DNA from: Cavia porcellus
Taxonomy: Eukaryota > Chordata > Mammalia > Rodentia > Caviidae
Direction of reading: 5' to 3'
DNA length: 64,000 nucleotides
Assembly: GCF_034190915.1 (NCBI RefSeq)
Contig: NW_026947545.1
Coordinates: forward strand, 1,302,001-1,366,000
Shown: positions 38,252 to 49,202 of the stretch, one piece after another
Numbering within the stretch: position 1 is the first letter of the stretch
How the letters are laid out: each line of letters begins with the position of its first letter
Position numbers and translations under genes: made by a program
The notes under the pieces: model-generated
The model's database searches: none
What the model was told of the DNA's origin: nothing
The model's input: the letters and a program-made list of their open reading frames with translations, nothing else

Positions 38252-40813
38252 AAAAACATCGCGGGGTGGTGTGCATTGTATGGGTGTGTAACATTACATT
38301 CACTAGTAGGAGTGAGAAAAACATCGTGGGGTGGTGCGCATTGTATGGGTGTGTAACATTACATTCACTAGTAGGAGTGAGAAAAACGTCACGGGGTGGT
38401 GTGAATCGGAGGGTCTGAATTAGGATAGGCAGTGAGTGGCAATGTAGGGTGGAGAAAAGCACCGCGGGGTGGTCAGCATGGGGAGGTCAGGGAACATGCA
38501 GTGGCAATGTAGGATAGGTTTCTGAAAAACATCGCGGGGTGGGGCGCATTTTATGGGTGTGTAAAATTACATTCACAAGTAGGAGTGAGAAAAACATCAC
38601 TGGGTTGTGTGAAGAGGGGGGTCTGAATTAGGATAGGCACTGAGTGGCAATGTAGGATGGAGAAAATCACCGCGGGGTGTTCATCATAGGGAGGTCAGGG
38701 AACATGCTGTGGCAATGTAGGATAGGTTTCTGAAAAACATCGCGGGTTGGTGCGCATTGTATGGGTGTGTAACATTACATTCACTAATAGGAGTGAGAAA
38801 AAAATCACCGGGTGGTGTGAATCGGAGGGTCTGAATTAGTATAGTCAGTGAGTGGAAATGTAGGATGGAGAAAAGGACCGCGGGGTGGTCAGCATGGGGA
38901 GGTCAGGGAACATGCAGTGGCAATGTAGGATAGTTTTCTGAAAAAACATCGCGGGATGGTGCGCATTGTATGGGTGTGTAACATTACATTCACTAGTAGG
39001 AGGGAGAAAAACATTGTGGGGTGGTGCTCATTGTATGGGTGTGTAACATTACATTCACTAGTATGAGTGAGAAAAACATCACGGTGTGGTGTGAATCGCA
39101 GGGACTGAATTAGGATAGGCAGTGAGTGGCAATATAGGATGGAGAAAAGCACCACGGGCTGGTCAGCATGGGGAGGTCAGGTAACACGCAGTGGAAATGT
39201 AGGATAGGTTTCTGAAGAACATCGCGGGGTGGTGCGCATTGTTTGGGTGTGTAACATTACATTCACTAGTAGGAGTGAGAAAAACATCACGGGGTGGTGT
39301 CAATCGGAGGGTCTGAATTAGGATAGGCAGTGAGTGGCAATGTAGGGTGGAGAAAAGCACCGCGGGGTGGTCAGCATGGGGAGGTCAGGGAACATGCAGT
39401 GGCAATGTAGGATAGGTTTCGGAAAAACATCAGGTGTGGTGTGCATTGTATGGGTGTGTAACATTACATTCACTAGTAGGAGTGAGAAAAACATCACAGG
39501 GTGGTGTGAATCGGAGTGTCTGAATTAGTATAGGCAGTGAGTGGCAATGTAGGATGGAGAAAAGGACCGCGGGGTGGTCAGCATGGGGAGGTCAGGGAAC
39601 ATGCCGTGGCAATGTAGGATAGGTTTCTGAAAAACATCGCGGGGTGGGGCGCATTGTATGGGTGTGTAACATTACATTCACTAGTAGGAGTGAGAAAAAC
39701 ATCACAGGATGTTGTGAATCGGAGGGTCTGAATTAGAATAGGCAGTGACTGGCAATGTAGGATGGAGAAAAGCACCGCGGTGTGGTCAGCATGGGGAGGT
39801 TAGGGAACATGCAGTGGCAATGTAGGATAGGTTTCTTAAAAACATCGCGGGGTGGTGCGCATTGTATGGATGTGTAACATTACATTCACTAGTAGGTCTG
39901 AGAAAAACATCGTGGGGTTGTGCGCATTGTATGGGTGTGTAACAGTAAATTCACTAGTAGGAGTGTGAAAAATGTCAAGGGGTGGTGTGAATCGGAGGGA
40001 TTTAATTAGGATAGGCTGTGAGTGGCAATATAGGATGGAGAAAAGCACCACGTGGTGGGCAGCATGGGGATGTCAGGAAACATGCAGTGGCAAAGTAGGA
40101 TAGGTTTCTGAAAAACATCGTGTGGTGGTGCGCATTGTAGGGGTGTGTAACATTACATTCACTAGTAGGAGTGAGAAAAACATCACGGGGTGGTTTTAAT
40201 CGGAGGGTCTGAATTAGGATTGGCAGTGAGTGGCAATGTAGGATGGAGAAAAGCACCGCGGGGTGGTCAGAATGGTGAGGTCAGGGAACATGCAGTGGCA
40301 ATTTAGGATAGATGTCTGGAAAACATTGCCGGGTGGTGCGCATTGTATGGGTGTGTAACATTACATTCACAACTAGGTGTGAGAAAAACATCACGGGTTG
40401 CTGTGAATCGGAGGGTCTGAATTAGGATAGGGAGTGAGAGTCAATGTAGGATGGAGAAAAGCACCGCGGGGTGGTCAGCATGGGGAGGTCAGGGAACATG
40501 CAGTGGCAATGTAGGATAGGTTTCTGAAAAACATCGCGGGGTGGTGCGCATTGTATGGGTGTGTGAAATTACATTCACTAGTAGGAGGGAGAAACACATC
40601 ATGGGGTGGTGCGCATTGTATGGGTGTGTAACATTACATTCACTAGAAGGAGTGGGAAAAACATCACGGGGTGGTCTGAATCGGAGGGACTGAAATAGGA
40701 TAGGCAGTGATTGGCAATGTAGGATGGAGAAAAGCACCGCGGCGTGGTCAGCATGGGGAGGACAGGGAACATGCCGTGGCAATATAGGATAGGTTTCTGA
40801 AAAACATCGAGGG

Positions 40814-40873
40814 GTGGTGCGCATTTTATGGGTGTGTTACATTCACTAGTAGGAGAGAGAAAAACATCACGGG
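40814..40873 (+). repeat. S1 copy with 5-base deletion (GTGTGTTACATTC)
   Basis: Where other S1 copies read GTGTGTAACATTACATTC, this one lacks AACAT and is followed by GTAGGAGAGAG. The same pair of changes occurs near 57170, 60400 and 63420, so it marks a single ancestral unit spread by block duplication. Confidence 0.85.
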
Positions 40874-42105
40874 GTGGTGCGCATTGTCTTGGTGTGTAAC
40901 ATTACATTCTCTAGTAGGAGTGAGAAAAACATCACGGGGTGCTGTGAATCCGAGGGTCTGAATTAGGATAGGCAGTGACTGGCAATGTAGGATGGAGAAA
41001 AGCACCGCGGGTTGGTCAGCATGGGGAGGTCAGGGAACATGCAGTGGCAATATAGGATAGGTTTCTGAAAACATCACGGTTTGGTGCGCATTGTATGGGT
41101 GTGTAACAGTACATTCACTAGTAGCAGTGAGCAAAATATCACGGGGTGGTGTGAATTTGAGGGTCTGAATTAGGATATGCAGTGAGTGGCAATGTAGGAT
41201 GGAGTAACGCACCGCGGGTTGGTCAGCATGTGGAGGTCAGGGAACATGCAGTGGCAATTTAGAATAGGTTTCTGAAAAACATCGCGGGGTGGGTCGCATT
41301 TTATGGGTGTGTAAAATTACATTCACTAGTAGGAGTGAGAAAAACATCACAGGGTGATGTGAATAAGAGTGTCTGAATTAGGATAGGCACTGAGTGGCAA
41401 TGTAGGATGGAGAAAATCAGCGCGGGATGTTCATCATAGGGAGGTCAGGGAACATGCTGTGGCAATGTAAGATAGATTTCTGAAAAACATCGCGGTGTGG
41501 TGCGCATTGTATGGGTGTGTAACATTACATTCACTTGTTGGAGTGAGAAAAACATCACGGGGTGGTGTGAATCGGAGGGTCTGAATTAGAATAGTCAGTG
41601 AGTGGCAAAGTAGGATGGAGAAAAGCACCGGGGGGTGGTCAGCATGGAGAGGTCATGGAACATGCAGTGGCAATGTAGGATAGGTTTCTGAAAAACATCG
41701 CGGGGTGTTGCGCATTGTATGGGTGTGTAACTTTACATTCACTAGTAGGAGTGAGAAAAACATCACGGGGTGGTGTGAATCGGAGGGTCTGAATTAGTAT
41801 AGCCAGTGAGTGGCAATGTACGATGGAGAAAAGGACCGCGGGGTGGTCAGCATGTGGAGGTCAGGGAACATGCAGTGGCAACTTAGGATAGGTTTCTGAA
41901 AAACATCGCGGGGTTGTGCGCATTGTATGGGTGTGTAACATTACATTCACTAGTAGGAGTGAGAAAAACATCACAGGATGGTGTGAATCGGAGGGTCTGA
42001 ATTAGAATAGGCAGTGAGTGGCACTGTAGGATGGAGAAAAGCACCGCGGAGTGGTCAGCATGGGGAGGTCAGGGAACATGCAGTGGAATGTAGGATAGGT
42101 TTCTG

Positions 42106-42443
42106 AAAAACATTGCGGGGTGGTCTGCACTGTATGGGTGTGTAACATTACATTCACTAGTAGGAGTGAGAAAAACATCATGGGGTGGTGCGCATTGTAT
42201 GGGTGTGTAACAGTACATTCACTAGTAGGAGTGAGAAAAACATCACGGGATGGCGCGCATTGTATGGGTGTATAACATTACATTCACTAGTAGGAGTGAG
42301 AAAAACATCACGGGGTGGTGTGAATCGGAGAGTCTGAATTAGGATAGGCAGTGAGTGGCAATGCAGGGTGGAGAAAAGCACCGCGGGTTGGTCAGCATGG
42401 GGAAGTCAGGGAACATGCAGTCGCAATGTAGGATAGGTTTCTG
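42106..42443 (+). repeat. Unit with three S1 copies
   Basis: The three S1 copies have a GGTCTGCACTG variant, an ATCATGGGG head with AACAGTACATTC, and an ATCACGGGATGG head with GTGTATAACATT. The same ordered trio recurs at 58030-58367 and 61464-61801, showing that all three descend from one ancestral three-S1 unit. Confidence 0.92.
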
Positions 42444-42829
42444 AAAAACATCGCGGGGTGGTGTGCATTGTATGGGTGTGTAACATTTTATTCACTAGTA
42501 GGAGTGAGAAAAACATCACGGGGTGGTGTGAATCGGAGGGTCTGAATTAGGATAGGCAGTGAGTGGCAATGTAGGATGGAGAAAAGCACTGCGGGGTGGT
42601 CAGCAAAGGGATCTCAAGGAACATGCAGTGGCAATGTAGGATAGGTTTCTGAAAAACATCGCGGGGTGGTGCGCATTGTATGGGTGTGTAACATTACATT
42701 CACTAGGTGGGGTGAGAAAAACTTCACGGGGTGGTGTGAATCATAGGGTCTGAATTAGGATAGGCAGTGAGTGGCAATGTAGGTTGGAGAAAAGCACTTC
42801 GCTGTGGTCAGCATGGGGAGGTCAGGGAA

Positions 42830-44340
42830 CATGCAGTGGCAATGTAGGATAGGTTTCTGAAAAACATCGCGGGGTGGGGCGCATTTTATGGGTGTGTAAA
42901 ATTACATTCACAAGTAGGAGTGAGAAAAACATCACTGGGTGGTGTGAATCAGAGGGTCTGAATTAGGATAGGCACTGAGTGGCAATGTAGGATGGAGAAA
43001 ATCACCGCGGGGTGTTCATCATAGGGAGGTCAGGGAACATGCTGTGGCAATGTAGGATAGGTTTCTGAAAAACATCGCGGGGTGGTGCGCATTGTATGGG
43101 TGTGTAACATTACATTCACTAATAGGAGTGAGAAAAAAATCACCGAGTGGTGTGAATCGGAGGGTCTGAATTAGTATAGTCAGGGAGTGGAAATGTAGGA
43201 TGGAGAAAAGGACCGCGGGGTGGTCAGCATGGGGAGGTCAGGGAACATGCAGTGGCAATGTAGGATAGTTTTCTGAAAAACATCGCGGGATGGTGCGCAT
43301 TGTATGGGTGTGTAACATTACATTCACTAGTAAGAGTGAGAAAAACATTGTGGGGTGGTGCTCATTGTATGGGTGTGTAACATTACATTCACTAGTAGGA
43401 GTGAGAAAAACATCACGGGGTGGTGTCAATCGGAGGGTCTGAATTAGGATAGGCAGTGAGTGGCAATGTAGGGTAGAGAAAAGCACCGCGGGGTGGTCAG
43501 CATGGGGAGGTCAGGGAACATGCAGTGGCAATGTAGGATAGGTTTCGGAAAAACATCAGGTGTGGTGTGCATTGTATGGGTGTGTAACATTACATTCACT
43601 AGTAGGAGTGAGAAAAACATCACGGGGTGGTGTGAATCGGAGTGTCTGAATTAGCATAGGCAGTGAGTGGCAATGTAGGATGGAGAAAAGCACCGCGGGG
43701 TGGTCAGCATGGGGAGGTCAGGGAACATACAATGGCAATGTAGGATAGGTTTCTGAAAAACATCGCCGAGTGGTGCGCATTGTATGTGTGTGTAACATTA
43801 CATTCACTAGTAGGAGTGAGAAAAATATCCCGGGTTGGTGTGAATCCGTTGGTCTGAATTAGGATAGGCAGTGAATGGCAATGTAGGATGGAGAAAAGCA
43901 CCGCGGGGTGGTCAGCATGGGGAGGTCAGGGAACATGTAGTGGCAATGTAGGATAGGTTTCTGAAAAACATCGCGGGGTGGTGCGCATTGTATGGGTGTG
44001 TAACATTACATTCACTAGTAGTAGTGAGAAAAACATCGTGGGGTGGTGCTCATTGTATGGGTGTGAAACTTTACATTCACTTGAAGGAGTGGGAAAAACA
44101 TCACGGGGTGGTGTGAATCGGAGGGACTGAAATAGGATAGGCAGTGAGTGGCAATGTAGGATGGAGAAAAGCACCGCGGGGTGATCAGCATGGTGAGGAC
44201 AGGGAACATGCCGTGGCAAAGTAGGATAGGTTTCTGAAAACCATCGAAGGGTGGTGCGCATTGTATGGGTGTGTAACATTACATTCACTAGTAGGAGTGA
44301 GAAATACATCACCGGGTGGTAACATTACATTCACTTGTAG
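42830..44340 (+). repeat. Mosaic segment built from 33-kb and 30-kb lineages
   Basis: Units at 42809, 43017 and 43225 match 33117, 33325 and 33533 at an offset of 9692. The 43225 unit then ends with the S2 of the 33807 unit (GGTGTCAATCGGAGG), a fusion. Units at 43705, 43913 and 44186 match 30309, 30517 and 30790, including ATATCCCGGGTTGG with GAATCCGTTGGTC. The order is unlike that of either source. Confidence 0.8.
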
Positions 44341-44347
44341 GAGTGAG
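44302..44347 (+). repeat. 46-bp truncated S1 copy
   Basis: This second S1 of a 254-bp unit reads CACCGGGTGGT directly into AACATTACATTC. It lacks the 19 bases from GCGCATTG to GTGTGT. It is the only internally truncated S1 of this kind seen. Confidence 0.9.
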
Positions 44348-47300
44348 AAAAACATCACGGGGTGCTGTGAATCCGAGGGTCTGAATTAGGATAGGCAGTC
44401 AGTGGCAATGTAGGATGGAGAAAAGCACCACGGAGTGGTCAGCATGGGGAGGTCAGGACACATGCAGTGGCAATGTAGGATAGGTTTCTGAAAAACATCG
44501 CGGGATGGTGTGCATTGTATGGGTGTGTAACATTACATTTACTAGTAGGAGTGAGAAAAACATCACGGGGTTGTGTGAATCATAGGGTCTGAGTTAGGAT
44601 AGGCAGTGAGTCGCAATGTAGGAGGGAGAAAAGCACCACTGGGTGGTCAGCATGGGGAGGTCAGGACACATGCAGTGGCAATGTAGGATAGGTTTCTGAA
44701 AAACATCGCGGGGTGGTGCGCATCGTATGTGTGTGTAACATTACATTCACTAGAAGGAGTGAGAAAAACATCAAGGGGAGGGGTGAATCATAGGGTCTGA
44801 ATTAGGATAGGTTGTGAGTGGCAATGTAGGATGGAGAAAAGCACCACGGGGTGGCCAGCATGTGGAGGTCAGGAAACATGCAGTGGCAATATAGGATAGG
44901 TTTCTGAAAAACATCGCGGGGTGGTGCGCATCATATGGGTGTGCAACATTACATTCACTAGTAGGAGTGAGAAAAACATCATGGGGTGGTGTGAATCATA
45001 GGGTCTGAATTAGGATAGGCAGTGAGTGGCAATGTAGGAGGGAGAATAGCACCGCGTGGTGGTCAGCATGGGGAGGTCAGGACACATGCAGTGGCAATGT
45101 AGGATAGGTTTCTAAAAAACATCGCGGTCTGGTGCGCATCGTATAAGTGTGTAACATTACATTCACTAGTAGGAGTTTGAAAAACATCACGGAGTGATGT
45201 GAATCATGGGGTCTGAATTAGGATAGGCAGTGAGTGGCAATGTAGGATGGAGAAAAGCACCACGGGGTGGTCAGCATGGGGAGGTCAGGACACATGCAGT
45301 GGCAATGTAGGAAAGGTTTCTGTAAAGCATCGCTGGGTGGTGTGCATTGTATGGGTGTGTAACATTACATTCACTAGTAGGAGTGAGAAATACATCACGG
45401 GGTCATGTGAATCATAGGGTCTGAATAAGGATAGGCAGTGAGTGGCAATGTAGGATGGAGAAAAGCACCATGGGTTGGTCAGCATGGGGAGGTCAGGACA
45501 CATGCAGTGGCAATATAGGATAGGATTCTGAAAAATATCTTTGGGTGGTGCGCATTGTATGGGTGTGTAACATTGCATTCACTAGTAGGAGTGAGAAAAA
45601 CTTCACGGGGAGGTGTGAATCATATGGTCTGAGTTAGGTTAGCAGTGAGTGGCAATGTAAGATGGAGAAAAGCACCACGGGTTGGTCAGCATGGGGAGGT
45701 CAGGACACATGCAGTGACAATGCAGGATAGGTTTCTGAAAAACCTCGCAGGGTAGTGCGCATTGTATGAATGTGTAACATTAAATTCACTAGTAGGAGTG
45801 AGAAAAACATCACGGGGTGCTGTGAATCCGAGGGTCTGAATTAGGATAGGCAGTCAGTGGCAATGTAGGATGGAGAAAAGCACCACGGAGTGGTCAGCAT
45901 GGGGAGGTCAGGACACATGCAGTGGCAATGTAGGATAGGTTTCTGAAAAACATCGCGGGATGGTGTGCATTGTATGGGTGTGTAACATTACATTTACTAG
46001 TAGGAGTGAGAAAAACATCACGGGGTTGTGTGAATCATAGGGTCTGAGTTAGGATAGGCAGTGAGTCGCAATGTAGGAGGGGGAAAAGCACCACTGGGTG
46101 GTCAGCATGTGGAGGTCAGGACACATGCAGTGACAATGTAGGATAGGTTTCTGAAAAACATCGCGGGGTGGTGCGCATTGTATGGGTGTGTAACATTACA
46201 TTCACTAGAAGGAGTGAGAAAAACATCAAGGGGAGGGGTGAATCATAGGGTCTGAATTAGGATAGGCAGTGAGTGGCAATGTAGGAGGGAGAATAGCACC
46301 GCGTGGTGGTCAGCATGGGGAGGTCAGGACACATGCAGTGGCAATGTAGGATAGATTTCTAAAAAACATCGCGGTCTGGTGCGCATCGTATGAGTGTGTA
46401 ACATTACATTCACTAGTAGGAGTTTGAAAAACATCACGGGGTGGTGTGAATCATGGGGTCTGAAATAGGATAGGCAGTGAGTGGCAATGTAGGATGGAGA
46501 AAAGCACCACGGGCTGGTCAGCATGGGGAGGTCAGGACACATGCAGTGGCAATGTAGGAAAGGTTTCTGTAAAGCATCGCGGGGTGGTGTGCATTGTATG
46601 GGTGTGTAACATTACATTCACTAGTAGGAGTGAGAAATACATCACGGGGTCATGTGAATCATAGGGTCTGAATAAGGATAGGCAGTGAGTGGCAATGTAG
46701 GATGGAGAAAAGCACCACGGGTTGGTCAGCATGGGGAGGTCAGGACATATGCAGTGGCAATATAGGATACGATTCTGAAAAATATCTTTGGGTGGTGCGC
46801 ATTGTATGGGTGTGTAACATTGCATTCACTAGTAGGAGTGAGAAAAACTTCACGGGGAGGTGTGAATCATATGGTCTGAATTAGGTTAGGCAGTGAGTGG
46901 CAATGTAGGATGGAGAAAAGCACCACGGGTTGGTCAGCATGGGGAGGTCAGGACACATGCAGTGACAATGCAGGATAGGTTTCTGAAAAACCTCGCAGGG
47001 TAGTGCGCATTGTATGAATGTGTAACATTAAATTCACTAGTAGGAGTGAGAAAAACATCACGGGGTGCTGTGAATCCGAGGGTCTGAATTAGGATAGGCA
47101 GTCAGTGGCAATGTAGGATGGAGAAAAGCACCACGGAGTGGTCAGCATGGGGAGGTCAGGACACATGCAGTGGCAATGTAGGATAGGTTTCTGAAAAACA
47201 TCGCGGGATGGTGTGCATTGTATGGGTGTGTAACACTACATTTACTAGTAGGAGTGAGAAAAACATCACGGGGTTGTGTGAATCATAGGGTCTGAGTTAG

Positions 47301-49202
47301 GATAGGCAGTGAGTCGCAATGTAGGAGGGAGAAAAGCACCACTGGGTGGTCAGCATGGGGAGGTCAGGACACATGCAGTGACAATGTAGGATAGGTTTCT
47401 GAAAAACATCGTGGGGTGGTGCGCATCGTATGGGTGTGTAACATTACATTCACTAGAAGGAGTGAGAAAAACATCAAGGGGAGGGGTGAATCATAGGGTC
47501 TGAATTAGGATAGGTTGTGAGTGGCAATGTAGGATGGAGAAAAGCACCACGGGGTGGCCAGCATGTGGAGGTCAGGAAACATGCAGTGGCAATGTAGGAT
47601 AGGTTTCTGAAAAACATCGCGGGGTGGTGCGCATCGTATGTGTGTGCAACATTACATTCACTAGTAGGAGTGAGAAAAACATCATGGGGTGGTGTGAATC
47701 ATACGGTCTGAATTAGGATAGGCAGTGAGTGGCAATGTAGGAGGGAGAATAGCACCGCGTGGTGGTCAGCATGGGGAGGTCAGGACACATGCAGTGGCAA
47801 TGTAGGATAAGTTTCTAAAAAACATCGCGGGGTGGTGCGCATCGTATGAGTGTGTAACATTACATTCACTAGTAGGAGTTTGAAAAACATCACGGGGTGG
47901 TGTGAATCATGGGGTCTGAATTAGGATAGGCAGTGAGTGGCAATGTAGGATGGAGAAAAGCACCACGGGGTGGTCAGCATGGGGAGGTCAGGACACATGC
48001 AGTGGCAATGTAGGAAAGGTTTCTGTAAAGCATCGCGGGGTGGTGTGCATTGTATGGGTGTGTAACATTACATTCACTAGAAGGAGTGAGAAAAACATCA
48101 CGGGGTGGTGTGAAATGGAGCGACAGAAATAGGATAGACAGTGAGTGGCAATGTAGGATGGAGAAAAGCACCGCGGAGTGGTCAGCATGGAGAGGACAGG
48201 GAACATGCCGTGGCAATGTAGGATAGGTTTCTGAAAAACATCGCGGGGTGGTGCGCATTGTATGGGTGTGTAACAGTTCATTCACTAGTAGGAGTGAGCA
48301 AAACATCACGGGGTGGTGTGAATTGGAGGGTCTGAATTAGCATAGGCAGTGAGTGGCAATGTAGGATGGAGTAACGCCCCGCGGGTTGGTCAGCATGTGG
48401 AGGTCAGGGAACATGCAGTGGCAATGTAGGATAGGTTTCTGAAAAACATCGCGGGGTCGGGCGCATTTTATGGGTGTGTAAAATTACATTCACAAGTAGG
48501 AGTGAGAAAAACATCACTGGGTGGTGCGAATCGGAGGGTCTGAATTAGGATAGGCACTGAGTGGCAATGTAGGATGGAGAAAATCACCGCGGGGTGTTCA
48601 TCATAGGGAGGTCCGGGAACATGCTGTGGCAATGTAGGATAGGTTTCTGAAAAACATCACGGGGTGGTGCGCATTGTATGGGTGTGTAACATTACATTCA
48701 CTAATAGGAGTGAGAAAAGAATCACCGGGTCGTGTGAATCGGAGGGTCTGAATTAGTATAGTCAGTGAGTGGAAATGTAGGATGGAGAAAAGGACCGCGG
48801 GGTGGTCAGCATGGGGAGGTCAGGGAACATGCAGTGGCAATGTAGGATAGTTTTCTGAAAAACATCGCGGGATGGTGCGCATTGTATGGGTGTGTAACAT
48901 TACATTCACTAGTAGGAGTGAGAAAAACATTGTGAGGTGGTGCGCATTGTATGGGTGTGTAACATTACATTCACTAGTAGGAGTGAGAAAAACATCACGG
49001 TGTGGTGTGAATCGCAGGGACTGAATTAGGATAGGCAGTGAGTGGCAATATAGGATGGATAAAAGCACCATGGGCTGGTCAGCATGGGGAGGTCAGGTAA
49101 CATGCAGTGGAAATGTAGGATAGGTTTCTGAAGAACATCGCGGGGTGGTGCGCATTGTTTGGGTGTGTAACATTACATTCACTAGTAGGAGTGAGAAAAA
49201 CA
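44348..49202 (+). repeat. Seven-monomer higher-order repeat, first 4226-bp copy plus lead-in
   Basis: A subfamily marked by GGTCAGGACACATG in S3 and GAATCATAGGG in S2 has repeating monomer types a to g, here named by anchor: a 44440, b 44648, c 44856, d 45064, e 45272, f 45480, g 45687; then a 45895, b 46103, d 46311, e 46519, f 46727, g 46935; then a 47143, b 47351, c 47559, d 47767, e 47975. The full period is seven monomers (about 1456 bp); the middle round lacks c (1248 bp). Type g has CCTCGCAGGGTAGTG and GTATGAATGTG, d has GGAGAATAGCACCGCG, c has GGCCAGCATGTGG, and f has ATATCTTTGGGTGG. From about 48060 the array switches to a 31-kb-type lineage. Confidence 0.88.
48060..49202 (+). repeat. 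31-kb-lineage segment inside the 4226-bp block
   Basis: Anchors 48183, 48391, 48599, 48807 and 49080 match 31271, 31479, 31687, 31895 and 32168 at an offset of 16912. Shared markers are GAAATGGAGCGACAG, GTAACGCCCCGCGGG, TTCATCATAGGG and GATAGTTTTCTG. The switch from type e occurs within an S1 copy. The exit near 49203 returns to type d of the seven-monomer repeat. Confidence 0.85.

Larger units (their letters stand above)
33830..39180 (+). repeat. Second copy of the 5.3-kb tandem block, then start of a third
   Basis: The unit order is the same as at 28540-33830, with one extra 65-bp remnant at 36290-36354. Copy length is therefore about 5357. After 39180 the match to 33.83 kb continues to about 39430, where small differences appear (CATCAGGTGTGG against CATCAGGTGAGG) and the sequence then changes to another lineage. 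Such high similarity implies a recent duplication, or an assembly duplication that needs read support. Confidence 0.9.
39430..42830 (+). repeat. Segment paralogous to 55.88-58.73 kb
   Basis: Anchors 39579, 39787, 40060, 40268, 40476 and 40749 match 55919, 56127, 56400, 56608, 56816 and 57089 at an offset of 16340. From 41640 the offset becomes about 15716, because about three monomers (roughly 41.02-41.64 kb) are absent downstream. Shared markers: GTAGGTCTGAG or GTAGGTGTGAG, GAAAAATGTCAAGG or its variant, GGTTTTAATCGGAGG, AATTTAGGATAGATGTCTGG or its variant, GTGTGTTACATTC, and GCAATGTACGATGG. Confidence 0.85.
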
